Notes: a model not told the origin generated them from the sequence alone. A stretch of 64,000 nucleotides of DNA from Sanghuangporus weigelae (GCA_033182465.1 CP137319.1:3878745-3942744); one strand, 5' to 3'; counted from the stretch's first letter, positions 8,997 to 19,369 are shown. Numbers and translations: made by a program.

Positions 8997-10085
8997 TTAA
9001 TCTTTTCCCTGTTGCTCTTTACTTGCTAGGGATTTGCGAATGTTGTTTCGGTATTCTTCGTCATGCTTGCAAGTCCATCCTGCTGATTCGTCGCCTTTAG
9101 CCCATGCTACATGGTCGTAGTGGACTGGCCTTCGGCAGTGTGGATCGGGACATGTTTCCTTGAAATCGATTGTTCGTGTTGTCATCGTCCTCCGTTTTAC
9201 ACCATTAGTCTTCTTCGGCCGCTTAGAGGAAGAACCCTTTTGCTTCCTTGGTGCCTTGCAATCCTTTGCATAATGTCCTGACTTTTCACAGTTGTAGCAT
9301 TTGCCTCCCTTCTTCGGCAAGCCTCGGAGTGCATCTACATCCATGGCGTCTGGATCTCGTTTCGTTGTTTGTACTGGTGGTCGGAAAGATGACTGTCCGT
9401 TCGATTTGAATCTCGGGGTGTATGTTTGACTACCCATGAGCCTTTGCCTGGCATCAGAGTTTGCTAGGTTGCTTGTCCATTCCATCCATGCATCGAGGTC
9501 GTTCTTCTCGAAAGCGTCGGGTTGTACAGATTCGACTCGTCGTTTGACCCACATGTCTAGTCCTTTGACATAGATGTACTTGAGCATCTGCTTATCCATC
9601 GTGTCTGGTGCTCGTGCTTTGAGTCGTCGGAATTCGTCGTTGTACGCCCTAATGCTTGCTCCTTTCTGCTGGATGCATAGTAGTTGGAATAGGGCTTCCT
9701 GTTCTCCAATGATCGGATGTCCTGCTCGGATCCTCATCCAGTTCAGCATGTCCTTGAGTGATGCGAACATTCCATTTGTTGCAGCGATAATCGCAGGTAC
9801 TGGTTTCAGTTTCCCATTGGCATCGAATGATGTTAGGGTATTCTTCTCCGCAAACCAATCGTAGCTGTCGCCTTCTAGTGCCGCAAATAGGCTCTTTGCG
9901 ATCTCCTCCTCATCCTTGACTCCATGCTGTGCCAGCTTCGAGATACATCGACTAATCCACAGATCAATATCTTCGCTTCGCTTGCCATAGTACTTCGGAA
10001 GCTTGATGCTGTGTTTAGAGAGTTGTGTCTGAAGAGTCTGTAGTTGCTGCTCCAGTGCTTGCACCTTCTGGTCGGTTGTCGACAT
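8997..10085 (-). CDS. gag: Gag protein with CCHC zinc knuckle
   Basis: 362 codons from an ATG at 10085. It starts with a short coiled-coil (VQALEQQLQTLQTQLSK) followed by a retrotransposon Gag capsid-like domain (KLPKYYGKRSEDIDLWISR through about residue 210). A CCHC nucleocapsid knuckle follows (CYNCEKSGHYAKDC, near 263-276), then a basic stretch. A second Cys/His-rich patch near the C-terminus (CPDPHCRRPVHYDH, WTCKHDEE) might bind another zinc and is unusual for Gag. It ends at a TAA directly after the frameshift heptamer. The start overlaps the preceding ORF by 71 bases in a different frame. Confidence 0.9.
   Translation of the reverse strand: MSTTDQKVQALEQQLQTLQTQLSKHSIKLPKYYGKRSEDIDLWISRCISKLAQHGVKDEEEIAKSLFAALEGDSYDWFAEKNTLTSFDANGKLKPVPAIIAATNGMFASLKDMLNWMRIRAGHPIIGEQEALFQLLCIQQKGASIRAYNDEFRRLKARAPDTMDKQMLKYIYVKGLDMWVKRRVESVQPDAFEKNDLDAWMEWTSNLANSDARQRLMGSQTYTPRFKSNGQSSFRPPVQTTKRDPDAMDVDALRGLPKKGGKCYNCEKSGHYAKDCKAPRKQKGSSSKRPKKTNGVKRRTMTTRTIDFKETCPDPHCRRPVHYDHVAWAKGDESAGWTCKHDEEYRNNIRKSLASKEQQGKD
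9003..9009 (-). promoter_or_regulatory. -1 ribosomal frameshift heptamer between gag and pol
   Basis: On the element strand the end of gag reads CAG GGA AAA GAT TAA. This contains G_GGA_AAA, a canonical X_XXY_YYZ slippery heptamer, two codons before the gag stop. After a -1 slip the ribosome reads AGA TTA AGA CCT, which is exactly the pol frame, open from here through the protease. No downstream pseudoknot was worked out. Confidence 0.8.
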
Positions 10086-11049
10086 GATCGTAAGTGCTTA
10101 TGGGCACTGCTGGTGGTGAATAGGATGGTGGTGGTGGATTCTCTGGCGCTTGGGTTGCTACTGAACCACTTGCTGGTACTGCAGGTACTGTTGGTACTTG
10201 GATGATAACCGTTCGAGGTGGGGTTCTGAGTAAGAATGGCCTTCGTGATGCTTCTTCGTCTGAGGACACTGATTCGTCAGAACTCTGTTCCTGTTGGGCT
10301 CTCTCTCTTGGTAGAAAGTATTCCCAGCGTTGTGCTGCCTGAGCTACTTCTCGAATTCGTTGAGCGTGTTCGAGTATGTTCCTTGAGGTAGTTTCGGTTG
10401 TCTGTACCGATGTGAGTATAGCTGCGTAGGTGCGTTGACTCGACTCGATTGTTTGTCCTAGTTGGAGTAGGGCTTCTCGCAGGTTATGGATGTCTTGAAC
10501 AATCCTTGGTTGATCTAGAGCTGTCCTGTTAAGCTCTCCGACTCTCGTCTCGATTGTTTGTAGTTGTTGTTCCTGAGCAGTAATCCTGTTCCGGATAGCG
10601 TTGAGCTCTCGGTCAAGTACTCCGTTTCCGTCTATGACCCGATGATTGAGTGCTCCTGCTGCTCGATCCAATTCCAGAGTATATCTCTCTAGAGCTGCTA
10701 CTTGTGCTCCAATTCTTTGAGTAGTTGCTTCTAGTGCTTCGAATCGATCTCCTACTGCTGTCGCGTATGCTCCGGTTGGTAGACTGTTTGACTGCCCCGT
10801 GTTTGCAGTTCGTTCTTCCAGTCTTTCAACCCTTTCTTGTAGCCTTCTGATCACTGGTGGATACAATATGCTGTGGTTCGTTGTCGCGTATAGTATGTCG
10901 TGATCGCTTTCCAGACTACGTAGTCTGTTGGTGATGTGTTGAACTCGTTCGTCGAGGGATCTAGGTGTGAACCTCGTTTGATTCTCGTTCGCCCGTTCGT
11001 TCGTTCGATGACCGTTACTTCTGTTGTTGGCGTTTCCCGATCGGTTCAT
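10015..11049 (-). CDS. Coiled-coil ORF upstream of gag (344 aa)
   Basis: 344 codons from an ATG at 11049. The N-terminus is Asn/Arg-rich, residues about 30-230 are heptad-like with many Leu, Ile, Glu, Gln and Arg (long coiled coil), and the C-terminus is Ser/Pro/Thr-rich and probably disordered. No enzyme motif. It overlaps the upstream small ORF by the tetramer ATGA and overlaps gag by 71 bases in a +1 relation, so it could be expressed by stop-start reinitiation. It may be a separated N-terminal part of Gag, since long coiled coils precede the capsid region in several fungal elements. Confidence 0.6.
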   Translation of the reverse strand: MNRSGNANNRSNGHRTNERANENQTRFTPRSLDERVQHITNRLRSLESDHDILYATTNHSILYPPVIRRLQERVERLEERTANTGQSNSLPTGAYATAVGDRFEALEATTQRIGAQVAALERYTLELDRAAGALNHRVIDGNGVLDRELNAIRNRITAQEQQLQTIETRVGELNRTALDQPRIVQDIHNLREALLQLGQTIESSQRTYAAILTSVQTTETTSRNILEHAQRIREVAQAAQRWEYFLPRERAQQEQSSDESVSSDEEASRRPFLLRTPPRTVIIQVPTVPAVPASGSVATQAPENPPPPSYSPPAVPISTYDHVDNRPEGASTGAATTDSSDTTL

Positions 11050-11387
11050 GAACTTCGTTTCTCGCCTGATGCTTCAGGGTTATTGTTCCTTGGTGCTGTT
11101 AACCAAGTAGTTCCTTTCTCGTCGAATGTAGCAATAGTGGAAGGGACTGCTGCTACTTTCGTGGTTGTTGTTTGCGTGCTCCCAACTGCAGGGCTACCAG
11201 ATGCCTTTGCTATTAGGTACACTTCGTCGTTGTAGGGGTTATGATAGTAGATATGTGATTTAAGTGAATCGGGTTTGTCGTTCTCCAGGATGTGCACTTG
11301 TCCTGAGGATTCGATATGGGTACTAGTCTCGAAACTAGTGACGTCGATAGGGACTTGAGGTCGACGGTCCTCGCCTCGATAAAACAC
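11046..11387 (-). CDS. Leader ORF of the retrotransposon (113 codons, no ATG)
   Basis: Open frame running from the primer-binding region to a TGA that overlaps the next ATG as ATGA (11046-11049). No in-frame ATG exists. The first possible near-cognate start is GTG at 11387. The frame continues upstream without stop to about 11450. The predicted peptide is Thr/Ser/Asp-rich with no recognised domain. It could be a non-AUG-initiated product, an exon of a spliced RNA, or merely an open leader. Confidence 0.3.
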   Translation of the reverse strand: MFYRGEDRRPQVPIDVTSFETSTHIESSGQVHILENDKPDSLKSHIYYHNPYNDEVYLIAKASGSPAVGSTQTTTTKVAAVPSTIATFDEKGTTWLTAPRNNNPEASGEKRSS

Positions 11388-11434
11388 TAGCCAAGAACCT
11401 TGCCCGTGAGAGGTGGTGGTAAAACTAGCGAGTG

Positions 11435-11447
11435 ATCTTTCGATCCA
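11435..11447 (-). promoter_or_regulatory. Primer-binding region, complementary to the predicted 5' end of the element RNA
   Basis: Immediately inside the 5' LTR the element strand reads TTGGATCGAAAGATC. Twelve bases of it (GGATCGAAAGAT) are perfectly complementary to ATCTTTCGATCC in the LTR at 11708-11719 (element strand). That segment begins about 30 bases after a TATA-like box, where transcription should start. This is the arrangement of Tf1-type self-priming. A tRNA primer is the alternative: TGG is present, but the match would be to a T-arm, not an acceptor end. Confidence 0.6.
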
Positions 11448-11745
11448 ATGTTAGGGAGTAGGCCCGGGGTTACACCGGTTTGATCCTTTTGCCTAAGCAG
11501 CGGTGTGTTGTGCAGAGGTGATCTTATCTACCCACGTCTGGCTGTACCACGCGGTCCCTTACTAGCCTTCCTAGTCGCGGTCCGAGTTATGGATGCTTTC
11601 AGATACGAGGTAATAGTAAAGCAGGTTGGGATTTCCAAGAGGCGTGATAGTACAAAGCACACAGTAATAGCTCGCTGTAGGGCAAGCTTTACACCAGTGT
11701 GGTAAGAGGATCGAAAGATGGGGAAATGAGGGCCTAATCCTACAA

Positions 11746-11755
11746 CTATTTATGC
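11746..11755 (-). promoter_or_regulatory. TATA-like box of the LTR promoter
   Basis: Element strand GCATAAATAG. It lies 27-37 bases upstream of the segment complementary to the primer-binding region, as expected if transcription starts close to position 11720-11725. An identical copy is at 951-960. Confidence 0.5.
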
Positions 11756-11968
11756 TCCCAGATATTCCATTTTCCGTCCTATTTCTTACTCATCCTGTCT
11801 CCACTTTACTCCACTTTCCTCCACCATTACATCTGTTCCTTTGTCATCCTGCTGCGCTTCGCTCCACTTTGCTCCAATCTTTGTAAGGTCGTCTCCACTA
11901 TGACAGAATTCTTTGGAGTTGCTGACTGAGACAATAGAGGTGGTGCTCCGATATGGAATGCTCCACTG

Positions 11969-12610
11969 TCAGTACTCCATAACGATGTCATTGCCGTCAT
12001 TGAGTGGCATCTTTGCTCTTGGAGCGATGTAGGCTGCTCGGTATGTGATTCTTCGGAATTCATCTCGAGGTCCAGCGAGGGTAAGCATAACTCGCACGTC
12101 AGTGTTAAGGTGTCGGGTCGGTGTAGAGTATGGTCCAAGGCATATCATGAACTGCATAAGCTCTGCTGGTGGGTTCTGCTGGGTTCTGGTGACTAGCCAT
12201 GCTTTGCCTTCGTATCGTATATCTCGAATGTAGCGCCATATCCTTCGTTGTATAAGGAGTTGTAATTGCTTGGTTTCCAGGTTCGCATCTCTCGGTAAAT
12301 AAAGGTTTGCCTGTATCGTAGATGCTGGACATGGTGTGTGCAACTCCGGTCTATACCATCCAATCATTCTCCAAGTTATCGGGTTCGCAGTTCGAGGGGT
12401 CCGAGTTGTGATCGTGAGTTCCTCTCGTTTCTTGGGTACTATTGGGCTTGGTGGATTGGAATGCATTGTATCCTGAAGGTGTCGCTCGGTTTCGATGTGA
12501 CAGTCACGCGTACCAACCGTTGCCGTGCATACTAAGTAGTATACTTCATAAAGGACCATGTAAACTCGTGCACAGACTTGACAGTGCTGAAATGCCAGTG
12601 AGGTCTCCAT
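11969..12610 (-). CDS. U3-encoded ORF (213 aa), 5' LTR copy
   Basis: Identical copy of the frame at 1174-1815. In this LTR it lies upstream of the predicted start of transcription, so this copy would need its own promoter to be expressed. No domain recognised. Confidence 0.3.
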   Translation of the reverse strand: METSLAFQHCQVCARVYMVLYEVYYLVCTATVGTRDCHIETERHLQDTMHSNPPSPIVPKKREELTITTRTPRTANPITWRMIGWYRPELHTPCPASTIQANLYLPRDANLETKQLQLLIQRRIWRYIRDIRYEGKAWLVTRTQQNPPAELMQFMICLGPYSTPTRHLNTDVRVMLTLAGPRDEFRRITYRAAYIAPRAKMPLNDGNDIVMEY

Positions 12611-12965
12611 AAACCTTATTAGCCTTTAGCCTTTTAGCGTTTAGGCTTTAGTAGTTGTGCTTCTGGACTTCTAAGAAGTTTGATCGCTTCTTTTGATCGA
12701 GGTCGCTCTGGTTGCTTGGTCGGCGGCGTTAGAGTGGTAGTCCGCGGTAATAGGCGGTCGGCGGTGTTAGCTGTTAGCGGGATTACGTATCCGCTTCGGT
12801 GCTTCTAGCGCTCGGGTGGTAACGGGTTACTGTTGCCTAGGCCGCTCGATTGCTTGGGCCTTTGATAGCTGGCTTGGTTACCGGTCGCGTTTGGAAAGCT
12901 GATCGTGTAGATCTGTTGATCGCGTTGATCCTGATGCGAGATTTTGAGCGGATCCTTTCATAACC

Positions 12966-14170
12966 CGATGCTGTCTGGCCAGTTTGCAGGACCCCTTTCA
13001 TCCTGCTAGCTTTATCTTGAGTGGTAAAGCGGCCTTTGATCTGCGAAATCATGTTCTGTAAATGCAACTCATATCATTGTAGTCTGTGTTCATCGGACTG
13101 ATAATATATTGTCCCCGACTCATCCAAAATAGGTTTTTACCATGTTTGTGTTACGCCAATACCTGCTCGCGAGGTTTATAGATATGCGCTTATCAATTGA
13201 TGATGTTGCTCAATGATGTTCAGTACTCATCCAGACCGGTGCTCTATTGGACACTTCAGCGTCTTCACCAGACAGGGCTCGTATCTCCTTGAATTAAAAA
13301 CATGCTGGTGGCATGGATCGCCCAAATACTGAGATGTCTTTACGGGAGTCAAGGTTGTCGGTTATGCGTGCACAAGAGCATAGCTCTCTTGGTACTCATC
13401 ACTCATGAGGTCTTAACTGATGAATCACAGTCAATAGAGTCAACAACAAATTCTCCGCATGAGCATTGCACCTGCTTCACGTGGAGGAGAACTGCGAAAT
13501 GTATGGAATGTGAAGTAACCATAAGATATTTAGTTACGTACTGAAAAACAATTGCACGGACAGCAGGATGAGAAGCCAATCTCCGGACTGGCATAAGAGA
13601 TGCTCTGGTGCAGTATCAGGCAGTATCCAACTGATCATTGACCATTACTGAACACGAGAAGGTTGCGTCTCTTTTCGTGTGCAACTACTGAGATCGAGCT
13701 TCGAAGGCCCATTACCAGGTAAACATCATTTATCTGCACATTCCCAGAAGGTCATTATGAGGGAAGGATCATCACCTTTTCGTAATGAAGTATATTTCTC
13801 TCTGCAATCTCAACTTAATGCACTCGCAGACTCTCAGGACCCTTTGTATTTCCGTTCTTCGATCAACATGAATGTACAATGAGGCGATGCTTCTGAATCT
13901 AATGAAATCGATAGGGTGGAACATCATCACTTAAGACGGGAAAAATGTGTAGTCTCATGACCTTGCCATGGTTCCAAGAATAGTCGACTATCTGAGTAGA
14001 GATCGATAAAGACTGCGATGCTTGTTATCCACCTGCACCGTCTGCTCCTTGAACTTTCAGTATGTGTGCCCTTCAAGACAGCAGCTCAGTTGCGCTAAAC
14101 ACTGCTAAAGAATCTCAGTGTGTAGCCAAACTCTTCGCCTTTATTGAGTTTTGGATCTTACCTTCGATTT
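12966..14170. other. Intergenic, no gene recognised
   Basis: No supported coding region. About 13850-13935 resembles 500-590 on the other side of the retrotransposon. The right end is the target duplication of the MITE at 14179. Confidence 0.4.
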
Positions 14171-14178
14171 GTAGTGAC

Positions 14179-14818
14179 TAGGGCTCTGTGCGTATCGTAT
14201 ACGGGCACGCGCGTATAAATGCGGCACTCATACGGGGACGGCCGTACTTTTACGGCCCGTATAAGTGACCTCCTCTGGTCGGTACGGATACGGGATGCCC
14301 GTATACGGCATATGCGCTGTATACGAAAACTTCCTCATGAAACATCTACTTAAGGGTTTAGGTGGCCAATTTCTACTGTAAATTAGCCAAGAGGGTGTCG
14401 TAAATCTTAATCCATGACTTATATTGGTGAATTCAAAGCATTTCTTCATGTTCTTGTATATTCCATGAATTCTGGGGCTTACTAATACACCTGTGGTGAT
14501 GCGGACCGGACTTTACAAGTCCAAATGTTGGCCAGGAAGTTCTATATTAGTGGTATTTACCCCTTATATAATTTTGGGTCTCGATTCAATACACAAATCT
14601 GAGCAAATTTCAGCAAAATATTGGTAAAATTGGCAGCCGGACCCCTTCATCCGGATACGGCGGATACGGCGTATCCGGTCTTTTTCTCCGACCTTTGGTA
14701 CGGGTACGGCCGTAAAAATACGGCCCGTATAATCAGCATCCCAAGCCAGTACGGACACGGCCGTATGCGTATACGATGCGGGCCGTATCCGTAAATTACG
14801 GATACGCACGGAGCCCTA
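14179..14818. mobile_element. hAT-type MITE, older copy
   Basis: 640 bp with terminal inverted repeats TAGGGCTCTGTGCGTATC and TAGGGCTCCGTGCGTATC. It is flanked by an 8-bp duplication GTAGTGAC/GTAGTGAG (one mismatch). The 8-bp duplication and TAGGG termini point to the hAT superfamily. The subterminal parts hold many short palindromic TATACGG/CCGTATA motifs, typical of transposase-binding arrays. No transposase is encoded. It ends 23 bases before the first candidate ATG of the NACHT gene. Confidence 0.85.
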
Positions 14819-14841
14819 GTAGTGAGATACATGTGAAAAGT

Positions 14842-17800
14842 ATGCAACCTTCTGTAGTACGCGTACTCGACTTGAATCTCGCCCGCGAACATGATTTTCC
14901 TCAGGCATCGAAGTCAAATTCAAGAATCCTCGGAAACGGAGGCGAGATGTCTTTATCCATCTCATCATAGGTGATAGCAAACCATACGTCTCTGTCCCTT
15001 TTACAACACTGGATGATATCATTTGGGACGTTGAGAGGTGAGTCATCATACTATGTACAATATATCATCTAACCAGCCTTCAGCTCTTCGTTCAGCAAGT
15101 TCCCTTCCACGTTGACACTTGCAATAATTGTTCAAGAGCAACATACCTTCCGATGGAGGCCTAAAAAGGGTGTTTTTAATGCCATCATACCTACAGACAA
15201 AATGGTCATGAAACCGATGGTCTCGATTGAAGGTACGGAACTTCAATCTGCTTGAATAAAAGTTCCATTGACGTTTCCCAAACTCGAAAGAAAAGAATAT
15301 AATAGTGAATGTCCACTGCGAAACACCGGGACCAGTACCTGTAAGAGGTAGTCTCAGTCCAGATATCGAATCGAAGGACTGAAATCCAAACATGCAGTTG
15401 GTTGAATTAGTCCGCGAACTCGTAGAGGAGTCACAGAATCGACTAGCAGAGATGAAGGTCTTTCTGGACGAGCTCAGTGCTGTCTGTGAACGTCTAAATC
15501 TTGTTATTGGTATCATTGATCCTCTTGCAGAGGTATTCTATTCATTGGATAAGTTATGGCGTACTGATATTGATAGTGTTTTACACCAGGCGCATCCTGC
15601 CGTGAAGGTAGTGGTGGAAGTAGTCAAGACGCTGTATGAAGTATGGAATAGATTTCCTAAATTACGATCGGGTTACCAATGAATTCATTTAGGCATACAA
15701 GAAACGAACCGAGTGCAATAGGGCAGCCATTGGACTGATGCGAGACATTAAATCTTTCCTTCCATTCACGAGAATCCGTGCTGAACGCCTGAAGAGTGAC
15801 ATTACCGAACAGGCTGTGTCTTCGCTTCTCGAAACGTTTGCGAGGATAGCCAAATCTATAATACGTTACTCGTCTGAAACAACACTTGGTGGGTGTCTCC
15901 AACAGCAACTATTTGTCGTTTGAAAACTGAAATGATTTCTCGAAGGAAATCTACTGGATGACCATACCGATGAGACAAAAGGTTTTAAGGAGGAGTTCAA
16001 GAGACTGAAGGAGACGTTCGATTGGTGCGTCAAAACAGAGATCTGGAGGACAGTACTAGAAATAGGTATATTTCCTTTATATCAAGTTTCGCGGCGCTAA
16101 TGGGGTGTGTTGCAGAAAATGACACTAGGAGTATGCATCTCGACAAACTGCGTTTGGTTCCACAATCGTTTTACGATACGAAGAAGTCCTGTTTCGAAGG
16201 AACACGAAAAGAAACGCTTCAGATCATTCAACGATGGTCGACGTCTGAGTCTGGACTCTTCTGGCTGCATGGCGCCGAAGGATCCGGAAAGAGCGCGATT
16301 GCGCATACCGTGGCTCAGCTTTTTGACGAGCAGAATCGTCTCGCAGGATGCTTTTTTTGCGATGGCGATGATCCTGCCTGTCGAAATCCTGTCAATATCA
16401 TTCCGACGATAGCGTATCAGCTAGCGAAGCTGCACGAGGATTATTGCGATATCGTCCTTAGTGTATTAAGAGGACCTGACGAACGAAAGATCCACACGAG
16501 TTTAGACCTGCAACTTGCTCTTCTGTTAAGACGGCCTCTGGAAAGACTCTCGCGTTGTCGAGGTCCTGAACGTCTCCCACCGATGCATAAACCCTTGGTA
16601 ATTGTACTGGACTCACCGGAGAAATGCGCCGATTCAGACGCGGCGTGGTGTCTTTTAGTCCATCATCTCCAGAATATTGGCGGAATAGTTCCTTGGCTGA
16701 AAGTGTTCATTAGTAGCAGGAATCCGCCGAAGCTTGATCTTCTTTCTGGTTCTGGAAATAATTACCAGGAGCTCGACATCAGCGACCCATACGTAGACAT
16801 GCAACATGATCTCACAGTCTTAGCAGATTTCCTGAGGTATCGTGCGGAACGCGGCAGTTCCTCAATGGGAGGACACCACATCATGGAGTACAAGGCCACT
16901 AGCTTGTCCAGTCAGATCCGAGTTGCGCTTCACAGCTCGAGTACATGGATCAGCTCTTTCATTTCGACTATCCCGAGAGACTCGACAGGACAGTCACGGA
17001 TGGATGAAATTTTCCGCACGATTGTCTTTGGTGCCATGCTTGTAGGAGGTTGCAAGGAAGAATCACTTCCAATCATTCGAGATATACTCGTGATCGTATC
17101 GTGCCTTGCATATTCCGGTCCAACCACTGAAGAGGTTCTACTATTCATGCATTTAATCCGGAAAAACATCACCCTAGATGTTCTAGACACGACCATGGCT
17201 TCATTGTCTCCTATTTTGTTGAGAGATGAGGCCACCAGATTTCGCATCATCCTACCACCCGCCGAATTTCTGGATTTCATTTCGGATATGCAGAGATCAG
17301 GTCAACTCTGGGTGGACGTGCGCACCTTGAGCCACAAGATCGCTCAACTGTGTCTTGATAGTATGCATTCGGGCCTTCGATTTAACATCTGCGATCTGGA
17401 GACTACGCACGTAGCGAACAATGACGCGAAGAATTGGGGGCGCAGGATCGAAACGAATATTCCGATAATTCTCCGACGTTTTAGTCTGCATTGGATGGAT
17501 CTTGTCATTGCCGCCGGATACTCTCGAGATTTTTGCAGCTCGGTTCTTCAAATCCTGTGCACAGAAAAGAAGCTGTATTGGATAGAAGTTCTCAGCTTGA
17601 TTGGTGGGTTGCAGACGGGGAAGAAAATTCTGTTGAAATGTGCGAGCTTCTTCAAGGTGAGCCTTTCTCCGAGCTGTGATATGGCGATTACTAAAATTTT
17701 GGGACATATTCCAGGATGAGGATAAAATTGTCCATGCTGCCACAGAGCTCCTCGATTTTATCTCTGTGTTTGAAGCGGTGATGACATTGAATACGCTTCA

Positions 17801-19004
17801 CATCTACACTTCAGCGTTTGCGTGGCTGCCTTCAGACTCGCTGATACGTAGCAAAATTAGGCCTCGTGTCATAAACGTAGTATTTGAAATCATCCCGAAG
17901 CCCGCTTCACACGCCGTCACAATCGACTCGAAGGAGGACATAGTATGCATTGCACGTTCACCGGACGGAAAAGAAATCGTATCTGGGAGTAGAGACGGGA
18001 GACTGGACTTCTGGGATGGAGTGACAGGTGCAAGGATCAGCGAACCAATAAAGGGGCACACACATTGGGTGGCTGGCATCAGATACTCTCCCGATGGGTC
18101 CAGATTCATTTCGGGGTCCGCCGACAAGACGGTGAAGGTCTGGGATGCACCGACTAAAAAACTCGTGACGGAGATGGAATCAAACTCATTCGTCGAGGCT
18201 GTTGCGATATCTCCTGACGGATGCAGAGTCGTCTCAGGGCATGAAAACGGCGAAGTACGAATTTGGAATGCTCGGAACGGTGCTCTTGTTGCCAAATGGC
18301 GGGGACACGAGGATGTTGCCACTGCAGTCGCATACTCTCCGGATGGAACAAGGGTCGTCTCCGGATCTTGGGACAATACTGTGAGGGTATGGGATGCACA
18401 GAGCGGTGCTTCCGTCGGTGGACCTCTCAAGGGACACGAGGAATCTGTCTGTGCTGTTGCATATTCACCCGATGGAAGCAGGATCGTCTCGGGGTCCCGG
18501 GACCCCACAACTCGGATCTGGGATGCACACACCGGCACTCAAGTCGGAGAGCCGTTTTTGACGGATCACGGAGCAGCTGTCATCGATGTTATATATTCTC
18601 TAGACGGGAGCAAGATCATCTCATCATCTTGGAACAGCACAATTCGATTCTGGAATTCGACAGATGGCGCCGCGATTGGAGTCTTGTATAGGGGAGAAAG
18701 TCGTTGGGATACAGAGAAACAGCACTTTGTATCTATTCCGAAATGGGGGCCTGTCTGCCGTGCTCAGTCTCTTTTATATTCGTCCAACCCGCTTTATATC
18801 CCAGACGATGGATGGATTCGAACATTGGACGGAGGTCTGCTGCTATGGGTCCCTCCACAACATAGACATTGTTCTTGTCACGCCGCTCGGGCGAGCACCA
18901 TAACCGTGAATGGCTGCGACGAACGACTCAAGACGTCCGCATGGAAGGATATTCCCCAAGGGATGAACTGGACGAGGATGATGAACGTAGAGGAGTTGGA
19001 TTGA
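14842..19004 (+). CDS. NLR-like protein: C2-like N-terminus, NACHT ATPase, WD40 repeats
   Basis: Exons read from splice signals and phase: ~14905-15037, 15084-15232, 15291-15340, 15398-15640, 15693-15888, 15946-16065, 16116-17656 and 17715-19004. All junctions after 15037 keep frame. The N-terminal exons resemble the C2-like region common in such fungal proteins (IGDSKPYVSVPF) and are followed by a helical linker. The NACHT exon has Walker A GAEGSGKSAIA and a Walker B-like strand LVIVLDSPEKC, with SPEK in place of the usual acidic LDE/ALDEC. The last exon encodes about seven WD40 blades (SPDG, SGS, WD signatures). The blade units are similar to each other, as in recently amplified recognition repeats. 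Role by family: NLR-type sensor in non-self recognition or programmed death. The first exon is uncertain. The ATG at 14842 gives a short plausible start, but its frame does not join the next exon without a frameshift, so the 5' end may be damaged by the adjacent MITE. Confidence 0.8.
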
Positions 19005-19369
19005 TGAGAAAGTCAGTATGGGCTCTCAGCACGTCTGGTTAGTCAAATATGGAACTGCGCAGGCGCAAGGCTCGGCTGTTAGAGTTTATTATTAGCGGTA
19101 TGCAGTGTGTGATATTTCAGGAGGTGGAAAGACGGATAAAATATATCATACTGTACATGCACTCGATCCCATAGGTTTGTATGCACAAAGCCTTCACTCG
19201 AGGTCTACGTGAGGTACATGAAATAGAAAAAGGGAACGACTGGCTAAGTATCATCTAGCTCGAGGTGGAGGAAGCGACGATTATTCATGGGCGTTCCTCG
19301 CTGAAGAGCTCCAAGTGAGATGCGCAAAAGATCGTCCAAATGTAAGACGAGATGACCAGCACACGATCA
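19005..19369. other. Intergenic, no gene recognised
   Basis: Short spacer between the NACHT-WD40 stop and the 3' end of the SF3B4-like relic. No supported feature. Confidence 0.4.

Larger units (their letters stand above)
654..12960 (-). mobile_element. Ty3/gypsy chromovirus LTR retrotransposon, apparently intact
   Basis: Complete 12,307-bp element on the minus strand, bounded by two 1512-bp LTRs (654-2165 and 11449-12960) that start TG and end CA. Target duplication TAACC is perfect (649-653 and 12961-12965), the 5-bp size usual for Ty3 integrases. Order on the element strand: 5' LTR, primer-binding region, two small ORFs, gag, pol (protease, RT, RNase H, integrase, chromodomain), a 358-codon ORF, an antisense spliced gene, polypurine tract, 3' LTR. 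All open frames in the two LTRs translate identically, so the insertion is probably recent. At 12.3 kb it is roughly twice the usual length for this group, because of the long LTRs and extra ORFs. The C-terminal chromodomain in pol places it in the chromovirus lineage. Confidence 0.95.
11449..12960 (-). repeat. 5' LTR of the Ty3 element
   Basis: 1512-bp LTR, element strand read from 12960 down to 11449. Contains the U3 ORF at 11969-12610, a TATA-like box (GCATAAATAG on the element strand) at 11746-11755, and the putative self-primer at 11708-11719. R plus U5 would therefore be about 275 bases and U3 about 1.2 kb, an unusually long U3. Confidence 0.96.
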
